Shown: positions 1 through 9,451, counted from the stretch's first letter. The stretch is DNA of 58,976 bases from Planctomycetaceae bacterium (GCA_012719125.1 JAAYAY010000162.1:1-58976), one strand, 5' to 3'. Notes: generated from the letters alone by a model not told the origin. A program made the numbers and translations.

Positions 1-477
1 GTGGGGGGGGGGGGGGGCAGCAGGCAATCTGGTTCGGGGGCAATCGAGCAAGGCGAGGAAACCACGGCGGAGGCCCAGGCGGCTCACACGTGCGGAATCG
101 GCGACCGAGGCGGTCAAGATACGGCTAGAGCGACAGCAGTGAAGGGCATCGGGGTATGCGACGCGGTGCAGGGCGAGCGAAGCGAGGCCAACTAGACTAT
201 TTCTAGCTCGCTGCTGTCTCAAAAGGGTTGACACGTTCCGGTGCGGTTGTCGCGTCACAACTCGGTCAACGAGATGAGGGCCGAGGGGGTTATTTGCGGC
301 CTTTGGCTCCCTGGGCTTGGCTTGGGAGCTACCTTTTCAAGTTCAATAGGCGGTCTGCCATTCGGCGTCTCCGCCCCTGCGGAGGGGTGTGGCTGCTGCT
401 CCGGGGGTGACGGTGCCGCATCCCCCAATTAGAATCGCTCATAGGGTGACTGTGCTCTGGCGTCATTTGAGACGAGT
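1..477. other. Left-edge non-coding region with a G homopolymer
   Basis: The window opens with a run of about 17 G residues, which may mark a contig edge or a hard-to-sequence homopolymer. No reading frame here looks like a protein. The frame open from base 1 is low in complexity and has no visible domain. A short GC-rich hairpin (CTCCGC at 369-374 with GCGGAG at 379-384) lies about 90 bases before the Hsp70 gene. It has no T-tract, so I do not call it a terminator. The promoter of the Hsp70 gene should lie here, but I cannot pick out convincing boxes. Confidence 0.5.
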
Positions 478-2463
478 ATGAACGGTTCCGCAATTCCTGC
501 CCCGAAGAATCGGCCGATCGCCGTCGGCATCGACCTGGGCACGACCTATTCTTTGCTCTCGTACCTCGATTCGGCGGGGCGGCCCATCTCGCTTCCGAAT
601 TCTTCAGGCGATCTCCTCACGCCCAGTGCGATCATCGTCGACGAAGACGAAATTGTCGTGGGGCGTGAAGCGGTCAAGGCGTCGGCCTACAACCCGGCGT
701 GTTATGCCGAGTGCTTCAAACGCGACATGGGACGCGTGGCCGCGTCGCAACCGGTTCACGGGCGCCACGTTCCGCCCGAGATTCTCAGTGCTTTCGTCCT
801 GGAGCGTCTGAAGCGTGACGCGGAGAGCCGTCTGGGGCCTGTTCGCCAGGCCGTGATTACCGTGCCGGCCTATTTCGACGAAATGCGGCGCAAGGCCACC
901 CAGGATGCCGGTCAACTGGCGGGTTGGGAGGTGCTCGACATCATTAACGAACCGACGGCCGCGGCGCTGACATGCGGTTGGGAGCGAGGGCTGTTCGGGA
1001 TGCGCGGCACGGCCGCCTGCGATCCGGGCGAACGGGTGCTGGTCTACGACCTGGGCGGCGGAACGTTCGACGTGAGCCTGCTGGAGATCACGGCCGACAC
1101 CTTCCGTACGCTGGCCACCGACGGCGACGTCCGCCTGGGAGGAAAGGACTTCGACAAGGCCGTTGTCGACCGGATCGCCGAACGTTTCCTCGACGCGCAC
1201 GGCCGGGACCCGCGCAGCGATCCTCAGGATATGGCCCAACTGTGGCGCGACGCGCAGGACATCAAACACGCCCTCACGGAGCACAGCAAGACGTCGACCG
1301 TCTGTTTTCACGCGGGCATCCGCATGAAGCAGGAGATCACCCGGCAGGAGTTCATTCAGTTGACCGCGCATCTCCTGCAGCGGACCCTGGAGACTTCGTC
1401 GCTCGTGGTCGCCCAAGCGGGGCTCACTTGGGCCCAGGTCGATCGGGTCATGGTCGTCGGCGGGGCTACCAGGATGCCGATGGTCACCGAAATGCTTCGC
1501 GATCTGATCGGGCGGGAGCCGGATCGATCGATGTCGGCCGACGAAGCGGTCTCTCACGGGGCGGCGCTCTATGCCGGGATGCTCTTGGGGCTCGGATCGG
1601 ACTCGCAGCGCCGATGCGAGTTGATCAACGTCAATTCCCACAGTCTTGGAGTCGTGGGCTTCGAGAGCAGCAGCGGGCGCCGGGTCAACGCCATCCTGAT
1701 TCCCAGGAATACGCCGATTCCGACCGAAAGGACGAAGCGTTTCACCACCCTCGAGCCGGATCAGAGGACGGTAGCCGTTCCGGTCGTGGAAGGGGAGAGC
1801 GAGCGGCCGGAATTCTGCGCGTCGCTGGGGAAGTGTGTCGTCCGCGATCTTCCTCCGGGACTTCCCAAGGGTACGCCTGTGGAGGTGACCTATCGTTACG
1901 CGCTGAACGGCCGCGTTTCCGTGAGCGCCCGAGTGCCGACCACCGGGCAAGTGGCAGAAGTGGAAATCGAGCGCCAACGCGGTCATATCAACGGGGATCT
2001 GGCCACCTGGCGGCAGCGGCTTCTTCAGCCGGTGGCGGCCGCGCCGTCAACGGCCGTTCCTCCTCCGGTACCGAATGAACAGGAACAAGCCGCTCGCGAG
2101 GACGTCATCCGGCAACTCGACAGCCTCTATTGCGAGATCGGCCGGCTGGGGATCAATGCGGCGCTGCCGAACCGACTCGAAGCCGCTCAGAAGGCTGCCC
2201 AAGAGGCCAGTGAAGAATTGAGCCGGGCCAATCGGGCTCGCGTCTCGGCCGAACAGCGCCGAAGCGAAGCGTCGAGCCCGACGGAGGCCGCCAAGCTCGG
2301 CGCCGAGGTGTCGAAGTCGCTTCTGCTGGAACGTCAGGCGGAGACGAACAGCCGTTTCACCAGGCTTGTTTTGGGCCGCGAGATCGCTAGCGCGGGGTTG
2401 TGCCCGCGGGGCGCGGAACAACTGCTTCACGAGGCGGAAGCACTTCGCCGGCAACTGGTTTAG
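478..2463 (+). CDS. Hsp70/DnaK family chaperone, divergent paralogue
   Basis: An ATP-dependent Hsp70-type chaperone of 661 residues. The actin-like ATPase domain fills about residues 15-385. It shows the phosphate-1 motif AVGIDLGTTYS near residue 16, the linker-side motif INEPTAAAL, the phosphate-2 motif VYDLGGGTFDVSLLEI and the adenosine motif VMVVGGATRMPMV. A short beta-rich substrate-binding region follows (about 390-510). The last 130 residues are charged and probably coiled-coil, and there is no EEVD-like or DnaK-type disordered tail. No grpE or dnaJ gene is next to it, so I read it as one of several planctomycete Hsp70 paralogues and not the housekeeping DnaK. Client and trigger cannot be inferred. 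The ATG at 478 puts the ATPase motif at the usual distance. Confidence 0.93.
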   Translation: MNGSAIPAPKNRPIAVGIDLGTTYSLLSYLDSAGRPISLPNSSGDLLTPSAIIVDEDEIVVGREAVKASAYNPACYAECFKRDMGRVAASQPVHGRHVPPEILSAFVLERLKRDAESRLGPVRQAVITVPAYFDEMRRKATQDAGQLAGWEVLDIINEPTAAALTCGWERGLFGMRGTAACDPGERVLVYDLGGGTFDVSLLEITADTFRTLATDGDVRLGGKDFDKAVVDRIAERFLDAHGRDPRSDPQDMAQLWRDAQDIKHALTEHSKTSTVCFHAGIRMKQEITRQEFIQLTAHLLQRTLETSSLVVAQAGLTWAQVDRVMVVGGATRMPMVTEMLRDLIGREPDRSMSADEAVSHGAALYAGMLLGLGSDSQRRCELINVNSHSLGVVGFESSSGRRVNAILIPRNTPIPTERTKRFTTLEPDQRTVAVPVVEGESERPEFCASLGKCVVRDLPPGLPKGTPVEVTYRYALNGRVSVSARVPTTGQVAEVEIERQRGHINGDLATWRQRLLQPVAAAPSTAVPPPVPNEQEQAAREDVIRQLDSLYCEIGRLGINAALPNRLEAAQKAAQEASEELSRANRARVSAEQRRSEASSPTEAAKLGAEVSKSLLLERQAETNSRFTRLVLGREIASAGLCPRGAEQLLHEAEALRRQLV

Positions 2464-2497
2464 TAACTTGCGGGCTTGCCCCGCTCTGGGCATAAAG

Positions 2498-2530
2498 AAA
2501 GGCGAGACGGCCGGAAGCCGCCTCGCCTTT
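2498..2530 (+). terminator. Rho-independent terminator after the Hsp70 gene
   Basis: AAAGGCGAG (2498-2506) pairs with CTCGCCTTT (2522-2530), and an inner CGGC/GCCG stem closes on a short loop. It lies 35 bases after the Hsp70 stop codon. The A/T ends make it usable in both directions, so it may also stop leftward transcripts from 2726. Confidence 0.85.
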
Positions 2531-2725
2531 GTATTCGCATTCCCCAACGTACCCTTTTCGCCGGTCGGGCTCCCGCCTCAGTCGAGGGAGACCAACGAGA
2601 CCGGGGTCCCGTCCTGGGCCGCCGGGGCTACGTTTCTCTCGGAGTTGTTGAGCCGCCGAGAAGCACCGAAGGCAGGTACCGGTGCTCGTGGGAGGCTGCG
2701 AGATCGTCCTGTAAGGGCTAGCGGA

Positions 2726-3205
2726 TCAAGGGCTGGCCGGTGTGGAACTGGTGTTCGAGGTTGCGACGGCAACGCCGGCGATGATTCCGCCTGCTGCCAA
2801 GGCGGGGAGGAGCCATCCACCCATGCCTTGCATCTGTCCGCGGACGACCGAGCCGTTGCTGAGCAGCAAGGCCGAGTGCTTGGCGGTGGCGGGAGCCGTA
2901 TTGGCAGCCCACAAGCGGTAGACGTTCTGTCCGCCCGTGGTGGCAACCTGGGCCGTTCCGCCCTTCAACCCGACGACCTGGAACATGCCGGTCTTGTCGG
3001 CAACGGTCTGAACCGGCTTCTGGCCCTGTTGCAGAACGACCACCTGAGCGCCGGCAACGCCGAGCCCCTGGGGATCCACCACCTGGCCGAGCAAGGTTCC
3101 GCCGTTGCCCAGAGCGACGTCGTTGATCTTGACGTTCGCAGGCGCAGCGGCCATCAGGGCCTGGGGCATCAGCAGCCCAACGCACACCAATGCAATGACT
3201 TGCAT
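2726..3205 (-). CDS. Small secreted protein with carboxypeptidase-regulatory-like fold
   Basis: A 159-residue exported protein of unknown role. The ATG at 3205 is preferred over a GTG at 3229 because it directly opens a clean signal peptide (MQVIALVCVGLLMPQALMA, cleavage expected after AAA) and has AGGA eight bases upstream. After the signal comes a segment resembling the carboxypeptidase regulatory/CNA-B-like beta sandwich: LLGQVVDPQGLGVAGAQVVV followed by a GMFQVVGL turn. Near the C-terminus is a hydrophobic helix (WLLPALAAGGIIAGVAVA) that could anchor it in a membrane. Similar short proteins are common in planctomycetes. It lies leftward of the WecA-like gene with a 53-base gap, so the two may be cotranscribed. 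Confidence 0.7.
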   Translation of the reverse strand: MQVIALVCVGLLMPQALMAAAPANVKINDVALGNGGTLLGQVVDPQGLGVAGAQVVVLQQGQKPVQTVADKTGMFQVVGLKGGTAQVATTGGQNVYRLWAANTAPATAKHSALLLSNGSVVRGQMQGMGGWLLPALAAGGIIAGVAVATSNTSSTPASP

Positions 3206-3258
3206 CCGAAGAATCCTGGTACCTCTCACTCGTCTCCCTCCTTGTTTCTGGAGAACGT

Positions 3259-4527
3259 TTAACTCAGTAGTTCGACATATTCTTTGCCAGTGGTGGCAGC
3301 ATGTGCCCTTGGAGCACCAGCCATTCTGACATCAATCCCCACGGAAACGCCCGGTTTGCTTCTGGAAAGCCGGTCGAGTTGTTTTCTTCTTGTCCCGACC
3401 TCATGGGCGGTGCTGAACAGAACGCCGCCATCAGACCGCTTTCTTAGCAGCGGCATCGAGGCGCCGAGCCTGGCTGACCAGCGCGGCGGGCGCAGCCGGC
3501 CAATCACGGCGGTCCATTCTTGTCGCCCGAACAGATCAAGCTGCACACACACGGAAGCCACGGCAACCAAGACGGCGACCGCAATGAACTCCTGACCCAT
3601 GAGTATCGCGAAATAGCCGGCAACGCCGGCCGTCAGATTGAGTGCGGCCAATAAAGTCAACGACGCCCAGACACTCAGCCCGCGATCGAGCAACCGATGA
3701 TGAATATGCTCCCGATCGGCGGTCATGATTCCTCTGCCGTTCAGCCCGCGGCGGAGAATAGCCAGAACGGTGTCGTAGAGGGGCACGAAGAGAAGGGCAA
3801 TCATAACAGGCAGATTGGGTGTTCCGGGTTGAGGAACCACGCGAAACGCCAGCGTTGCGAGCACCAACCCGATGACCATGCTTCCACAGTCGCCGAGGTA
3901 AACTCTAGCCGGCGGGAGATTGTGGGCGAGAAATCCACCCAATGCGCCGGCAAGGACCACGGCAAGTACCGCAACCGAGGTGTTTCCAGCGATCCCGGCC
4001 AGCACTGCGACGATAGCAGCGACCGTGATTCCCAGGGTGGATGCAAGCCCGTCCATTCCGTCAATCAGATTCCAGGCGTTGATGCCGAGGATGATCCACG
4101 CAATCGTCCAGGGAATTCCCAGGCAGCCCAGTTCGAAGGTGAAACCGAACACGCTGAATCGTTCGACATAGACGCCGACCGCCACCAGCGGAACCACCGA
4201 AAGGAATTGCCCCGCCAGTTTGATACCTGCCCGCATGTCGAACAGATCGTCGTAACATCCGAGCAGACCCAGAATAACGACGGAGACTGCCAGCGCTGCG
4301 TGAAACGGGACATCACCCGACGAAGGCGGCAACAGACAATAGGAGAAAGCCAGGCCAAGGAGAATGCTGGCATTGACAGCGAGCCCCCCCCATGCCGGCG
4401 TGGGTCGGCTGTGTTTCTTCCGGAAACCGTCCGGCCGGCTGACTGCGTCGTATTTCCACGCCAGTCGCATTGCGACGGGCGTGAGATAGAAGCTTGTCAA
4501 GATGGCAATCGCGAGGAGAAGCCCCAT
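3259..4527 (-). CDS. WecA/MraY-family undecaprenyl-phosphate phosphosugar transferase
   Basis: An integral membrane enzyme that moves a sugar-1-phosphate, probably N-acetylhexosamine, from a UDP-sugar to undecaprenyl phosphate. This starts a lipid-linked glycan. Family motifs are in order: KKHSRPTPAWGGLAV near residue 38, the DD pair in LGCYDDLFDM, NAWNLIDGMDGLA, the YLGDCGSM loop and the late HIHHRLLDRG motif, with about ten membrane helices between them. At 422 residues it is longer than WecA or TagO (about 350) because of a hydrophilic tail of about 90 residues. AAGGA lies six bases before the ATG. It is the likely first enzyme for the polysaccharide genes that follow, although it points away from the plus-strand arm. 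Confidence 0.9.
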   Translation of the reverse strand: MGLLLAIAILTSFYLTPVAMRLAWKYDAVSRPDGFRKKHSRPTPAWGGLAVNASILLGLAFSYCLLPPSSGDVPFHAALAVSVVILGLLGCYDDLFDMRAGIKLAGQFLSVVPLVAVGVYVERFSVFGFTFELGCLGIPWTIAWIILGINAWNLIDGMDGLASTLGITVAAIVAVLAGIAGNTSVAVLAVVLAGALGGFLAHNLPPARVYLGDCGSMVIGLVLATLAFRVVPQPGTPNLPVMIALLFVPLYDTVLAILRRGLNGRGIMTADREHIHHRLLDRGLSVWASLTLLAALNLTAGVAGYFAILMGQEFIAVAVLVAVASVCVQLDLFGRQEWTAVIGRLRPPRWSARLGASMPLLRKRSDGGVLFSTAHEVGTRRKQLDRLSRSKPGVSVGIDVRMAGAPRAHAATTGKEYVELLS

Positions 4528-5300
4528 TCGGAGTCCTTCCGAGATGTGGTCGAAAAAGCCCGGCGGTTAGTTCACTCCGGTCCTTATGGTTTTTGTCGGC
4601 AATCGTCGCTACGAAGGTGCGAACTTTTTCCGAAGAATCCGATTATGCGGTCCGTCAACAACTGAAACTGGTGGAAGACCGCGTCTGACAATCGCCCTCC
4701 TGGGTTGAGGAGGGATACCGACGCAAGTTAGGCGTGGTTTCGACATACGAGGTCAAGGATCTTGAACGAATTATCCAACGGCAGTTGATTTGGAGAGAGA
4801 AAACAGGGATGTTTCGGTCGTTTCTTCGCCAATCGGTGCAAGCGGTGAGGCCCTCGCCGTGTTGTTCCTTCCTAGATCTGATATGTCCGATGGATATTCC
4901 CAGCCGAAGGTCGGCGCATGTGTCAACTGCCCGGCCTGCCAGTCCGGGGGAACGGTATTGTTTCTCCTTCCAAAGGGCGGCGGAGAGTATCAGAGGTAGT
5001 GTGTCCAATCAACCCCATTTTGGGTGACGACGGGTTCCGGGTTCCGGGGTTCCGTCCCGGTTTGATTCATGCCTCAGCCAGGAGATCGCCAGCCAGAGGC
5101 CGATCTTCCAGGAAAAGGAACACTGCTCCCCACGGTCGGAGTAGCCGTTGACTGTCCAGAGAGAAGGCGATAACGTGGCCCTCGCTACGAACAGGGCCGA
5201 CTCGTGCAGCGGAACCGAGTTTCGCTGTTGCGGGTAGAATAGGAAGCGTGGGAAAGATGTGTTCTCGCAAGTGGCAAACGGGTGTCTTGAGAGTCAGGCA
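4528..5300. other. Divergent intergenic region between the two polysaccharide arms
   Basis: No convincing gene was seen in this 770-base gap between divergently transcribed genes. It holds a small hairpin (CCCTCC 4695-4700 with GGAGGG 4709-4714) and a short tandem run of GGGTTCC-like units near 5034-5055. Promoters for both the WecA-like gene and the carbamoyltransferase operon must lie here, but I cannot assign boxes with confidence. Confidence 0.4.
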
Positions 5301-7133
5301 ATGACTGCCATCCTGGGAATCTCGGCGTTCTATCACGATTCTGCGGCAGCCTTGCTCGTCGACGGAGAGATTGCCGCGGCGGTGCAGGAGGAACGTTTTA
5401 CTCGCAGGAAGCACGATCACCGGTTTCCCGTCCATGCGATTGAATACTGTCTCAAGGTCGCACGACTGAGTCCGAAGCAACTCGACTATGTGGGCTTCTA
5501 TGACAAGCCGTTCCTGAAGTTTGAACGGTTGCTGGAGACTTATCAGAGCTTTGCGCCCGTGGGATTTCGCTCGTTCCTTGCGGCCGTGCCCTTGTGGCTG
5601 CGGCAGAAGCTCCATCTTCCTCGAGAAATGAACCGAGGGCTCAGATCCGAGTTTGGCAAGAGATACATTTTCACCGAGCACCACGAGTCGCACGCAGCCA
5701 GCGCCTTTTTTCCTTCCCCCTTCGATGAGGCGGCCATTCTCACTCTCGACGGCGTCGGAGAATGGGCGACTGCCTCTCTGGGCAGTGGTCGGGCCAATCG
5801 AATCACGTTGACTGAGGAACTGCGATTTCCACATTCCTTGGGATTGCTCTATTCCGCGTTCACCTACTTCTGCGGCTTCAAGGTCAATTCGGGGGAATAC
5901 AAGTTGATGGGCTTGGCGCCCTATGGCACCCCCAAGTATCGGGACCTCATCCTCGAGAGACTGTTGGACCTGAAGGCTGACGGCTCCTTTCGGCTGGACC
6001 TGTCGTACTTCAACTACTGCCAAGGCCTGACGATGACTTCTCGACGATTCGATCGGCTCTTTGGCGGTCCGCCGCGCAGGCCGGAATCGCCGTTGACCGA
6101 CCGGGAAATGGACTTGGCTGCCTCGATCCAGGAGGTCACGGAGGAAATTGTGCTTCGTGCTGCACGCCACGTGCACGAGAAGACCGGGATGGATAACCTC
6201 TGCCTGGCCGGTGGCGTTGCCCTGAACTGCGTCGGAAACGGACGCATCCTTCGCGAGGGACCATTCCGGAAACTCTGGATTCAGCCTGCCGCGGGCGATG
6301 CGGGCGGAGCGCTGGGGGTGGCGATGTTCATATGGTACCAGCTTCTCGGGCATCAGCGGATCGCCGCACAGCCCGACGGCCAGGAAGGATCCTTATTGGG
6401 GCCGCGTTTCTCTGGAGAAGAGATTCGCGGCTTCCTCGACTCCCAGGGCGCCAAGTATCGTCATTTTGCAGACGAAGAGGAACTGTGCAGCTACGTTGCC
6501 GATCTGGTTGCATCGGAGAAAGTGGTCGGTTGGATGCAGGGCAGGGTCGAGTTTGGCCCAAGGGCGTTGGGATGCCGCAGCATTCTGGGAGACGCTCGCA
6601 GTTCCCGGATGCAGTCAATCATGAATCGGAAGATCAAGTTCCGGGAGTCGTTCCGGCCATTTGCCCCCGCCGTATTGAGCGACCGAACCAGCGAGTATTT
6701 TGAGATGAGAAACGGGGAAGAGAGCCCTTACATGCTGTTAGTGGCCCCCGTCGTTCAAGGCAAGCGCATCGTCGATACCGGTCCGCCCGCAAGGGGCCTG
6801 GACAAGCTGAAGACAGTCCGTTCCGGGATACCTGCCGTCACCCACGTGGATTACTCGGCGCGGGTTCAGACGGTGGACGAGCAACGGCACGGGCGATTCT
6901 ACCGGCTGCTGAAGGCGTTTGAATCGAAGACGGGCTGCCCCGTCATGATTAATACCAGCTTCAATGTGCGCGGCGAGCCGATCGTATGCGGCCCCGAAGA
7001 CAGCTATCACTGCTTCATGGCCACCAACATGGACGTCCTGGTAATGGAGGATTTCGTGCTGCTCAAGGAAGAGCAGCCGGCCGCCGCAGAATATGAGATA
7101 GACGAATACCTGGCACGCTTTCAGTTGGATTGA
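5301..7133 (+). CDS. NodU/CmcH-family O-carbamoyltransferase
   Basis: Transfers a carbamoyl group from carbamoyl phosphate, through carbamoyl-adenylate, to a hydroxyl, probably on a sugar of the surface glycan. The protein has 610 residues, as expected. The N-terminal Kae1-like ATPase half shows SAFYHDSAAALLVDG and QEERFTRRKHDHRFP at the start, EHHESHAASAFFPSPF (metal-binding histidines) and LDGVGEWAT. The C-terminal YrdC-like half shows GRVEFGPRALGCRSILGD, FRESFRPFAPAVL and NTSFNVRGEPIV. An in-frame codon at 5259 would add 14 residues, but the ATG at 5301 matches the family start and has a GAGAG-type ribosome site nearby. The next two genes are its usual partners, an SxtJ-like and a DUF5989-like membrane protein. 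Confidence 0.93.
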   Translation: MTAILGISAFYHDSAAALLVDGEIAAAVQEERFTRRKHDHRFPVHAIEYCLKVARLSPKQLDYVGFYDKPFLKFERLLETYQSFAPVGFRSFLAAVPLWLRQKLHLPREMNRGLRSEFGKRYIFTEHHESHAASAFFPSPFDEAAILTLDGVGEWATASLGSGRANRITLTEELRFPHSLGLLYSAFTYFCGFKVNSGEYKLMGLAPYGTPKYRDLILERLLDLKADGSFRLDLSYFNYCQGLTMTSRRFDRLFGGPPRRPESPLTDREMDLAASIQEVTEEIVLRAARHVHEKTGMDNLCLAGGVALNCVGNGRILREGPFRKLWIQPAAGDAGGALGVAMFIWYQLLGHQRIAAQPDGQEGSLLGPRFSGEEIRGFLDSQGAKYRHFADEEELCSYVADLVASEKVVGWMQGRVEFGPRALGCRSILGDARSSRMQSIMNRKIKFRESFRPFAPAVLSDRTSEYFEMRNGEESPYMLLVAPVVQGKRIVDTGPPARGLDKLKTVRSGIPAVTHVDYSARVQTVDEQRHGRFYRLLKAFESKTGCPVMINTSFNVRGEPIVCGPEDSYHCFMATNMDVLVMEDFVLLKEEQPAAAEYEIDEYLARFQLD

Positions 7134-7180
7134 CCCCGTGAGGCGTGCGAACGAAGAGAAACCACCGGTTGCATCCTCCA

Positions 7181-7597
7181 ATGGCTCTGATCCACATCGA
7201 TCACCATCCGTCACCGAGGCAATTGCGTCTTTTCGGCATCGTTTGGCTGGCATTTTTTGCGGCCGCTGGTGGAATCCTGCTCAGTCGAGGCTGTTCCGTC
7301 CAGATTGTGTCTCTGGTGTTTGGTGTCGCAGCAGCAGTCCCAGCAGTGGGTTGGTTCCTCCCCCCATTGATGCGGTTCATCTACCTTGGCATGGCTTATG
7401 CCACATTCCCCCTCGGCTTCTTGATTTCCTTTCTCGTTCTAGTGATCATCTATTACTTCGTCCTGACCCCCACGGGACTGGCAATGCGGTTGTTCGGTTA
7501 TGATCCGATGAATCGGCGATTCGACAGGGACTCCAGTACCTACTGGTGTCCCCGAGAATGTCGCAATAGTATAGATAGGTATTTTAAGCAGTTTTAG
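7181..7597 (+). CDS. SxtJ-like small membrane protein
   Basis: A 138-residue membrane protein with two or three helices (FGIVWLAFFAAAGGILL, a following hydrophobic stretch, and the long segment around FPLGFLISFLVLVIIYYFVL). It ends in a conserved-looking polar tail, GLAMRLFGYDPMNRRFDRDS, which is typical of the SxtJ family. SxtJ proteins are found next to carbamoyltransferases in saxitoxin and many exopolysaccharide loci, but their function is unknown. The ATG at 7181 starts the family-like segment. An upstream in-frame start at 7145 gives only a basic extension. It lies 47 bases after the carbamoyltransferase and is probably in the same operon. Confidence 0.8.
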   Translation: MALIHIDHHPSPRQLRLFGIVWLAFFAAAGGILLSRGCSVQIVSLVFGVAAAVPAVGWFLPPLMRFIYLGMAYATFPLGFLISFLVLVIIYYFVLTPTGLAMRLFGYDPMNRRFDRDSSTYWCPRECRNSIDRYFKQF

Positions 7598-7670
7598 TAG
7601 CTTACTTCCGAGGAGTTGTCGCATTTGAGCCAAATCTTGACGACTCGGCCTTGGTCTGAGGTGAAACCTC

Positions 7671-7750
7671 GTTAGATTCTTGATTCTGGATTTGTGCACA
7701 CCGTGCGCTCGTGCTCTTGTGAGGGTTGGGTTGTAGGCTTGCCCCGCCTT
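7671..7750. repeat. Dispersed intergenic repeat, copy 1
   Basis: This non-coding stretch resembles 17042-17112. Shared blocks are a GATT...TTCTGGA start, then CTTGTGAGGGTTGGGTTGTAGG here against CTTTGTGAAGGTTGGGTTGTGG in the other copy, then a closing C-C-CCGC-TT element. It sits between the SxtJ-like and DUF5989-like genes. It could be a mobile miniature element or a shared RNA or regulatory site. Confidence 0.5.
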
Positions 7751-7847
7751 GGAGCTCTTCGTAGAACGATCGAGTCGCCCACCGGTACTCGTGCACGCAG
7801 TTTGCAGTCGTCTCGGCGGCACTTCAAGTTTCTCAGGAGCGAAGCCC

Positions 7848-8069
7848 ATGGGTGACGAACCGAAGGAATCAGATCAGCAGCGGCAACAGTCTCAGTTGGA
7901 GCAGGATGCGAGTCGACCCCAGCCCGGAATCCTGATTGAGTTTGTCGACTTTCTGTTGCACAACAAGAAATGGTGGCTGATTCCAATCTCTCTGGTACTG
8001 CTGCTATTCGGCCTGCTGGTGATGCTGAGCGGCACGGGAGCTGCGCCCTTCATCTACACGCTGTTCTGA
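7848..8069 (+). CDS. DUF5989-like single-pass membrane protein
   Basis: A 73-residue protein with a polar glutamine-rich N-terminus and one membrane helix framed by a distinctive signature: FLLHNKKWWLIPISLVLLL followed by LLVMLSGTGAAPFIYTLF at the very end. This KKWWL-to-APFIYTLF pattern is characteristic of the small proteins (DUF5989, SxtK-like) that accompany carbamoyltransferases and SxtJ. The ATG at 7848 is chosen because the 33 upstream in-frame residues look non-coding. It completes the carbamoyltransferase/SxtJ/DUF5989 triad. I know of no established biochemical role. Confidence 0.78.
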   Translation: MGDEPKESDQQRQQSQLEQDASRPQPGILIEFVDFLLHNKKWWLIPISLVLLLFGLLVMLSGTGAAPFIYTLF

Positions 8070-8302
8070 GCGGATTTGCCCGCGTGTCTCCCCCCGGGTA
8101 GCCATGTATCCAAACGGATGGCTTGGGGGATTTCGACTTGCAGCGCCGATCAGCATTCTGTAAAAGATCCCGGCTCCTATGAGCGGCGGGGTGGATCCGC
8201 GCCCGGGGCGGCGTTGCCGCCTGCCAATGAGTCACATTATCAAAGGGCGACAGCATCTTGATCTCGGTCATGGACGACATACCCTACGATCATCGGGTGA
8301 CG

Positions 8303-9385
8303 ATGTCTCGGCCAGCTATCTGGGTCATGCTGGTGCTTAGCTGGGGCCTTACGATTGGATGCGCCGGTCCCAACATGTACCGAGCGAGAGATCTCCCCCC
8401 ACAACTGGCCGCCATCCCCGTTCCTAATGTGAAGCGGCTCGACCTAAGCGGTCTTGCCGGCCCGTCAACGGGCTCCGAGTTCATCCAGCCGGGCGATGTC
8501 CTGGAATTGTCCATCGCCGGCGGTCTGGGGGCGGACATGATGGACGGATTTCCCATTCGGGTGGGGGATGACGGGCGTGCCCTCATCCCTGACGTGGGAG
8601 TCTTGAGTCTGGCAGGACTGGAGTTGGCCGACGCAGAAGCGGCGATTTCGGCCGCCTGTATTCATCGCGGGCTGTATCTGCAACCGCACGTCGTGGTGAC
8701 CATGAAACAGCAGCGGAGGAACCGGATCATGGTCGTGGGCGCGGTGGAGGAGCCGGGGATCGTCGAATTGCCTCGCGGGCAGAGTTACTTGCTGGACGCA
8801 GTGGTCGCGGCAGGAGGCCTTTCCGAAGACGCAGGGGCCAACATCGACATCCGTGCTCCCGCCGGCACCCAGGGTCTGATTGCCAGCAACCCGGCGACCA
8901 TGGGCGCGGACGGCGTGATTGCCGCCAGCACGCAAGGGCTGGCTGCCATGCCGGCTCGGTCCCAGCGGGTCAACATCGTCGACGCCGTCTCGTCGGGCGC
9001 CAACGGACAGTATTTGAACGACAACTCGGTAATCGTGGTGGAACAGCAAGAGTTGGCCCCTGTGCAGGTGATCGGTCTGGTGAAAGATCCGGGTGAATTC
9101 GACTACCCTGTCAAGCGTCCTCTTACCGTGCTCGGTGCTCTGGCGTTGGCCGGTGGGTGTTCCAATCCCTTTGCCGACAAGATCTATGTTATCCGGCAAC
9201 GCCCGGAAATGAGCGATCCTGCCGTGATTGAGGTCAGCCTCAAGGCGGCGAAGCAGTCGGGAGATGAGAATGTGCAACTTGAGCCCGGCGACGTCGTCAG
9301 CGTTGAACGAACCGTAAACACCGCCATGTGGGACGCCATCAACATCGTACGATTCTCCCTCGGCTCCTCGGTGCCGTTGTTCTAG
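8303..9385 (+). CDS. Polysaccharide biosynthesis/export lipoprotein, Wza-like
   Basis: An outer-membrane or periplasmic export component for surface polysaccharide, 360 residues from this start. It opens with a lipoprotein signal peptide whose lipobox is LTIGC, so the mature protein would begin at that cysteine. The Poly_export domain follows (FIQPGDVLELSIAGG through GRALIPDVGVLSLAGL). Then come SLBB-type beta-grasp repeats: RIMVVGAVEEPGIVELPRG and, near the end, QVIGLVKDPGEFDYPVKRP. An ATG at 8270 would add 11 residues and cannot be excluded, but 8303 sits next to GGGTGA and begins the signal. It is 66 bases ahead of its Wzc-like partner, with which it would form a trans-envelope channel. 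Confidence 0.9.
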   Translation: MSRPAIWVMLVLSWGLTIGCAGPNMYRARDLPPQLAAIPVPNVKRLDLSGLAGPSTGSEFIQPGDVLELSIAGGLGADMMDGFPIRVGDDGRALIPDVGVLSLAGLELADAEAAISAACIHRGLYLQPHVVVTMKQQRRNRIMVVGAVEEPGIVELPRGQSYLLDAVVAAGGLSEDAGANIDIRAPAGTQGLIASNPATMGADGVIAASTQGLAAMPARSQRVNIVDAVSSGANGQYLNDNSVIVVEQQELAPVQVIGLVKDPGEFDYPVKRPLTVLGALALAGGCSNPFADKIYVIRQRPEMSDPAVIEVSLKAAKQSGDENVQLEPGDVVSVERTVNTAMWDAINIVRFSLGSSVPLF

Positions 9386-9451
9386 CCGCCCGCCGAGACG
9401 GAATAGCGGAGCCAAGGGCGGTGACAGGGTGTAGAGAAGACAAGGATACCC

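Noticed and set aside
1-195. A frame open from the first base
   Set aside because: It translates the G homopolymer and low-complexity sequence, has no domain and no ribosome site.
604-1986. A 460-codon open frame antisense to the Hsp70 gene
   Set aside because: Arg- and His-rich with no motifs. The Hsp70 frame on the other strand carries all family signatures.
4790-4999. A short frame with a CVNCPACQSGG segment resembling a zinc ribbon
   Set aside because: Only one CxxC pair, no ribosome site and no second pair of ligands. Probably chance in a long intergenic region.
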